From NCBI GenBank assembly GCA_964358485.1, contig CAYHPY010000135.1, positions 1 through 8,617 of the forward strand: a DNA stretch of 8,617 nucleotides. The letters run 5' to 3'. The notes beneath the pieces are model-generated. The model saw nothing but the letters and a program-made list of their open reading frames with translations. It ran no database searches and was not told the origin of the DNA. Every line of letters starts with the position of its first letter. Position 1 is the stretch's first letter. The stretch comes from CAYHPY01 sp964358485. Lineage in GTDB: Bacteria > Elusimicrobiota > Elusimicrobia > UBA1565 > UBA9628. Below are positions 5,929-8,617 of this stretch, in pieces. The position numbers and the translations under genes are program-made.

Positions 5929-6990
5929 CTAGTCCTTGGAGTCGAGGCGCTTCTTGGCGAGGGCGTGGCCCTGGGCGGCGGCCTTGCCGAGCCACTTCTT
6001 CGCCTCGCCTTTGTCGGCCGCGGCGCCTTGGCCCTTCTCGTACATGAGGCCGAGGTTGAACTGGGCGTTGGCGTTGCCTTTCTCGGCGGCTTGCTTGTAC
6101 CAATTGAGCGATTGGGCGTAATCCCGCGCAACGCCTCGGCCCGCGAAGTAAACCACGCCCAGCATGTTCATCGCCCGGTCGTTGCCCTGCGCGGCGGCTT
6201 TCCGGTACCAGGCCAAAGCCTCCTCGGGGTCGACCTCGACCCCCAAGCCCTTGTCGAACTTGAGGCCCATCTCGACCTGGGCGTCGGACGCTCCGTCATC
6301 GGCCAGGCGGCGGGTCACGATGCCTTCGATCGAGACGACCTCCATCGTAATCGTGCCCGCGCCGCCGGGATTGTCGGCGTTGACGGTCTTGACCGTCTTG
6401 ACGACGAGGCCCAGGCCGGGAACGAACCAATCGGTCTGTTTGATGAGATCCGACATCATGCCTTCCACCCAGTCGATCGCGCCGTCCCTGCGAATCTTCA
6501 ACGCTTTGAAGGTCCCGGCCGGCACGGTCACATCTTCCAAACCTTCCACCTGAAAAGGGACCCGCATCGGCCCGGCCCGCTCCCCTTTGACCGGATCTAT
6601 CACCGCCATGATGTGGATCCATTTTTTTCCCGCCCAAAGCGGCGGGGAGAAGGAGCCGTAATGGGGAGAAAAGCGGAGTTCCTCTTTGCCGGCCGCGCCG
6701 AGCCAGACCAGGCTCCGGCTGTCATGGTTGAATGCCATGACCGTTTTCTCCGAAGAAGCCCGGTACACGGGCTTTCCCTTGTCCACGCCGTCCTTCATCG
6801 CCGTAAAGGTTCGGGAATTCGACTTGCCGTCCTGGAAAACGGTCCGTTCGGCCCAGGACGAGCCGGGCGGGGGAAATGAGACTTCGAAGGTCCGCGCCCC
6901 TTCGGGGGGGCCCTTTTCTTTTTTGGCGAAGGCCGGGGCGGCGGCCAGGAGAAGCGCGGCGGGGATTGCCGCCAGGAGGATCTTGTTCAT
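5929..6990 (-). CDS. Secreted Sel1-repeat (TPR-like) protein with DUF3108-like N-terminal domain
   Basis: A 353-residue protein from the ATG at 6990; an in-frame TTG at 7005 is less likely because it adds MHHLQ before the Lys of the signal peptide. Signal peptide 1-22 ends in PAFA. Residues about 30-225 form a beta-rich domain with PPLWAGKKW, a VTVPAGTFKALKI strand (154-166) and TDWFVPGLGLVVK (186-198), a pattern I associate with DUF3108-type periplasmic proteins. Residues about 232-350 contain three Sel1-like repeats of about 36 residues, each with a G.GV/GQG turn followed by A..WY/W..KAA..G. Sel1 repeats are superhelical protein-binding modules. Inference: a periplasmic scaffold or adaptor. 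It converges on the caspase lipoprotein gene with 23 bp between and is divergent from the membrane gene at 7100. Confidence 0.85.
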   Translation of the reverse strand: MNKILLAAIPAALLLAAAPAFAKKEKGPPEGARTFEVSFPPPGSSWAERTVFQDGKSNSRTFTAMKDGVDKGKPVYRASSEKTVMAFNHDSRSLVWLGAAGKEELRFSPHYGSFSPPLWAGKKWIHIMAVIDPVKGERAGPMRVPFQVEGLEDVTVPAGTFKALKIRRDGAIDWVEGMMSDLIKQTDWFVPGLGLVVKTVKTVNADNPGGAGTITMEVVSIEGIVTRRLADDGASDAQVEMGLKFDKGLGVEVDPEEALAWYRKAAAQGNDRAMNMLGVVYFAGRGVARDYAQSLNWYKQAAEKGNANAQFNLGLMYEKGQGAAADKGEAKKWLGKAAAQGHALAKKRLDSKD

Positions 6991-6996
6991 TTGCAG

Positions 6997-7025
6997 ATGA
7001 TGCAATTCTTGGGGAAACCGGTCAA
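6997..7025 (-). promoter_or_regulatory. Promoter of the Sel1-repeat gene
   Basis: On the minus strand TTGACC (7025-7020) is separated by exactly 17 bp from CATCAT (7002-6997), which ends 6 nt before the ATG at 6990. The -35 is good and the -10 is weak. The spacing predicts a leaderless transcript and supports 6990 as the start. Confidence 0.45.
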
Positions 7026-7030
7026 TTGAC
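7021..7030. repeat. 10-bp palindrome in the divergent promoter region
   Basis: GTCAATTGAC is a perfect palindrome in the 62-bp region between two divergent units. Its left half is the core of the minus-strand -35 (TTGAC); its right half carries TTGACG on the plus strand but sits only 6 bp from the plus-strand -10. It could be a symmetric operator covering both promoters. Confidence 0.35.
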
Positions 7031-7034
7031 GGCG

Positions 7035-7043
7035 TGATATAAT
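7035..7043 (+). promoter_or_regulatory. Extended -10 promoter of the mini-ORF and membrane-protein gene
   Basis: TGATATAAT is an extended -10 with a perfect TATAAT hexamer, ending 9 nt before the ATG at 7053. Transcription would start at about 7050, so the GAGGAG at 7045-7050, only 2 nt from the ATG, would be largely outside the mRNA and poorly spaced. Confidence 0.6.
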
Positions 7044-7052
7044 CGAGGAGCC

Positions 7053-7103
7053 ATGAAAGAGACGAAGGTTTCGGCCGCGGGGCTCGACGGCTTGCCGGGA
7101 TGA
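7053..7103 (+). CDS. 16-codon mini-ORF overlapping the start of the membrane-protein gene (leader peptide or displaced N-terminus)
   Basis: An ATG placed right after the extended -10 opens the frame MKETKVSAAGLDGLPG, which ends at TGA 7101-7103. This stop overlaps the ATG of the next gene in an ATGA junction. The downstream ATG at 7100 has no Shine-Dalgarno site, so re-initiation after this mini-ORF would be the natural way to translate it. Alternatively the mini-ORF is the true N-terminus: one extra base in the G-run at 7079-7082 would join it in frame as MKETKVSAAGARRLAG before the first membrane helix. That would give a basic cytoplasmic tail, as expected by the positive-inside rule. I cannot decide between the two from sequence. 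Confidence 0.45.
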   Translation: MKETKVSAAGLDGLPG

Positions 7104-8557
7104 TCGCCCTCGGCGCGTCGGCGGTTTGGGCGATTATCCTGGGTTTTTTGAATTATTCATTCCTGGCCTGGGTCTTGGGGCCGCCGCCGGACTACGGACC
7201 GTCGCACTGGCTGGTCAAAGTGGTCCCGGCATTCTTTCTCTATCTCGGAGATTGGTTTACCCTTGTGCTTTGGCGGGAAGAACTCGAAAAGTGGTGGAAG
7301 GGGGCCGGGTTTGAATCCATTTTGGAATCAGGGATCAATCCCACCGCATACCCGGGAAAATCCGGAACGGTCCGGCCCCCCGCCCCCCATCCGCCGCCGG
7401 TCGGACTCGTGGCGGCCGGCTCCATTGAGGTGGATCGAAGCCGCGCGCTTGAGGTGCTTGCGCGCTCCCAATTCCGGGACCCCCGGGACTGCCTCCTCGC
7501 CTGGGTGCGGGCCGCGGTCCTCTCGGGCGCCAAGAATATCGACTTCGAGGCGGTCCCCGGCGGTTTTGAAATGCGCTTCGACGGAGAGGCCGTTTCCTCC
7601 GGACAAATCCAAGACCCCCTCGGCCCCCTCTTCGCCGACGATTTTCCCGGCGGGGAGGCGGGGCGCCTTCTGGCCTACGGCCTGCTCGCGGCCAGGAGGC
7701 TTAGGGCGAGCGGGTTGAGTTTGACATCCGGGGGGGAAGGGACGGTTTTGCGCGTCACCTGGGGATTTAGGCCCTTGGGAGCCCTGATGCGCCGCCGGTG
7801 CATGAACCACTTGCGCGAGAACTGCGGCATGGTGACGGCCGAACTCCGGGTGCCGGGAAAACCCGTTCCCCGGGCCCCGCTCCACGACCGCCTCGCCTTC
7901 CCTTTCGAGAGAGACGGGGTGCGGCTGGTGCTGGCCGTCCCCGGCTACCCTCGCGGCATTCGGCAGTTGAGGCTTTACCGCCAGGGAGTCCTGGTGGAAA
8001 ATTCGATCGAAGGACTGGAGATCGCCCAAGCGGACACCGATTTGAACGACGACACGCTCAATCTTGACGCCTCTCACTCCGCCGTGACCCGCGATGAGCG
8101 CCGCGCCCGGGCCGTGGCCATCCTGAACTCCTTGATCCCGCGCTTCATCGAGGAGGTTTCGCGGGTTCAAGCCGAGCGCTACCAAGCTATGGCCCCGGCT
8201 GGAGTGCAATGGGGTGGCGATGGGCCATTCTGGGATTGGGAAATTACGGTCACGAATTGGTTGCGGGATGCCGCCGATCGCCTCCTCACCGCTTACCAGG
8301 CCGATTCCAAGACGCCCCACCTCAAGGCCCTTTGGGAGACTCCCCTATTTCTGAGCGACGCGAGAACCGCCCTCAGCCGCCTGGACCTGGACCGCCTCCG
8401 GCTACGCGACGGCAAAATCCTCATGAGCCGGTGGAATAGCGTCCCCACGGGCCGCGCCGAGGTCGTTTGGTGTACCGCCCCGGATCATGAAAAGCTCCTG
8501 AGGGCTTGGTTTCAAGCCGAGTTCCTGCCGGAGGATAAACCCGAGTCGACGCGATAG
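7100..8557 (+). CDS. Membrane-anchored protein with degenerate GHKL/HSP90-like region
   Basis: A 485-residue protein as read. Two hydrophobic segments open it (about 2-27 and 39-58), separated by a short polar loop, so both ends probably face the cytoplasm. A Pro-rich linker follows (about 92-101). Residues about 115-222 resemble the ATP-binding half of HSP90/GHKL proteins by order of elements: a helix RDPRDCLLAWVRAAVLSGA followed by the strand NIDFE, then FEMRFDGEAVSSGQI in place of the DxGxG loop, then GRLLAYGLLAARRL and LSLTSGGEG. The helix Glu/Asn that holds Mg-ATP and the glycines of DxGxG are not preserved, so ATP binding is doubtful. Residues about 265-350 (LYRQGVLVEN, then LNDDTLNLDASHSAVTRDE) recall the HSP90 middle domain. 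The C-terminal 120 residues are helical and unrecognised. The family assignment is an inference from pattern. No in-frame start exists upstream of 7100. Confidence 0.6.
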   Translation: MIALGASAVWAIILGFLNYSFLAWVLGPPPDYGPSHWLVKVVPAFFLYLGDWFTLVLWREELEKWWKGAGFESILESGINPTAYPGKSGTVRPPAPHPPPVGLVAAGSIEVDRSRALEVLARSQFRDPRDCLLAWVRAAVLSGAKNIDFEAVPGGFEMRFDGEAVSSGQIQDPLGPLFADDFPGGEAGRLLAYGLLAARRLRASGLSLTSGGEGTVLRVTWGFRPLGALMRRRCMNHLRENCGMVTAELRVPGKPVPRAPLHDRLAFPFERDGVRLVLAVPGYPRGIRQLRLYRQGVLVENSIEGLEIAQADTDLNDDTLNLDASHSAVTRDERRARAVAILNSLIPRFIEEVSRVQAERYQAMAPAGVQWGGDGPFWDWEITVTNWLRDAADRLLTAYQADSKTPHLKALWETPLFLSDARTALSRLDLDRLRLRDGKILMSRWNSVPTGRAEVVWCTAPDHEKLLRAWFQAEFLPEDKPESTR

Positions 8558-8617
8558 GCGCCCTCCCAGTTCCCGGGGTTTTCGTTCCAAGCGCCCGACA
8601 TCCGGGGTGGCGCTGAT

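Noticed and set aside
3725..6103. A very long minus-strand open frame (792 codons) across the Cys-motif and caspase genes
   Set aside because: Its translation is Arg/Gly/Pro/His-rich low-complexity sequence with no motifs, while the plus strand encodes two proteins with clear domains. It is an antisense shadow of GC-rich coding sequence.
5965..6879. A 304-codon plus-strand open frame antisense to the Sel1-repeat gene
   Set aside because: It has no recognisable motif. The minus strand has a signal peptide and three Sel1 repeats.
7026..7043. TTGACG plus TATAAT as a standard -35/-10 pair
   Set aside because: The spacer is 6 bp, far below the roughly 17 bp needed. The -10 more likely works as an extended -10.
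7328..8320. A 330-codon minus-strand open frame antisense to the membrane-protein gene
   Set aside because: Its composition is typical of shadow frames, and the plus-strand protein has membrane helices and ordered domains.
8590..8614. AGCGCC/GGCGCT inverted repeat after the last gene as a terminator
   Set aside because: The 6-bp stem has a 13-nt loop, no T-run follows before the window ends, and such short GC repeats are expected by chance in this composition.
8512..8617. Possible tail of a minus-strand gene entering from the right edge
   Set aside because: Minus-strand frames are open to the edge, but one only gives about 34 residues that overlap the end of the plus-strand gene, with no motif. 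There is too little to call.

Overview
This is a GC-rich bacterial chromosomal window with compact, mostly single-gene transcription units on both strands. It contains no rRNA, tRNA, CRISPR array, insertion sequence or phage gene that I can see. The organism is a Gram-negative-type bacterium: there is a lipoprotein with a clean lipobox, there are Sec-type secreted proteins, and there is a lytic-transglycosylase-like protein. The sequence alone does not fix the phylum. The mix of orphan genes suggests a poorly sampled environmental lineage.

Layout. (1) Positions 1-566 (+) hold the 3' part of a lytic-transglycosylase-like gene with a C-terminal EF-hand-type calcium loop. (2) Positions 662-1315 (-) hold a stand-alone trpF-like gene, divergent from (3) a phytanoyl-CoA dioxygenase family oxygenase at 1381-2256 (+). 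(4) Positions 2300-3109 (+) encode a receiver-domain protein with an unrecognised N-terminal domain. Its stop codon lies in a 12-bp palindrome shared with the stop codon of (5), a small secreted orphan at 3116-3601 (-). (6) Positions 3761-4456 (+) encode a cytoplasmic Cys-motif protein of a conserved uncharacterised type, probably co-transcribed with (7), a lipoprotein carrying a caspase-fold (peptidase C14) domain at 4511-5905 (+). (8) Positions 5929-6990 (-) encode a secreted DUF3108-like plus Sel1-repeat protein. It is divergent from (9), a membrane-anchored protein at 7100-8557 (+) whose soluble part looks like a degenerate GHKL/HSP90-like module and which is preceded by an overlapping 16-codon mini-ORF.

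Two things stand out. First, in six start regions a good or plausible -10 hexamer ends only 6-9 nt upstream of the start codon with no usable Shine-Dalgarno sequence. This implies leaderless or nearly leaderless mRNAs as the default here. Second, three envelope genes in a row are unusual: the lipoprotein caspase, the Sel1 protein and the membrane GHKL-like protein. They could form a stress or proteostasis neighbourhood, but nothing in the sequence proves that they work together.
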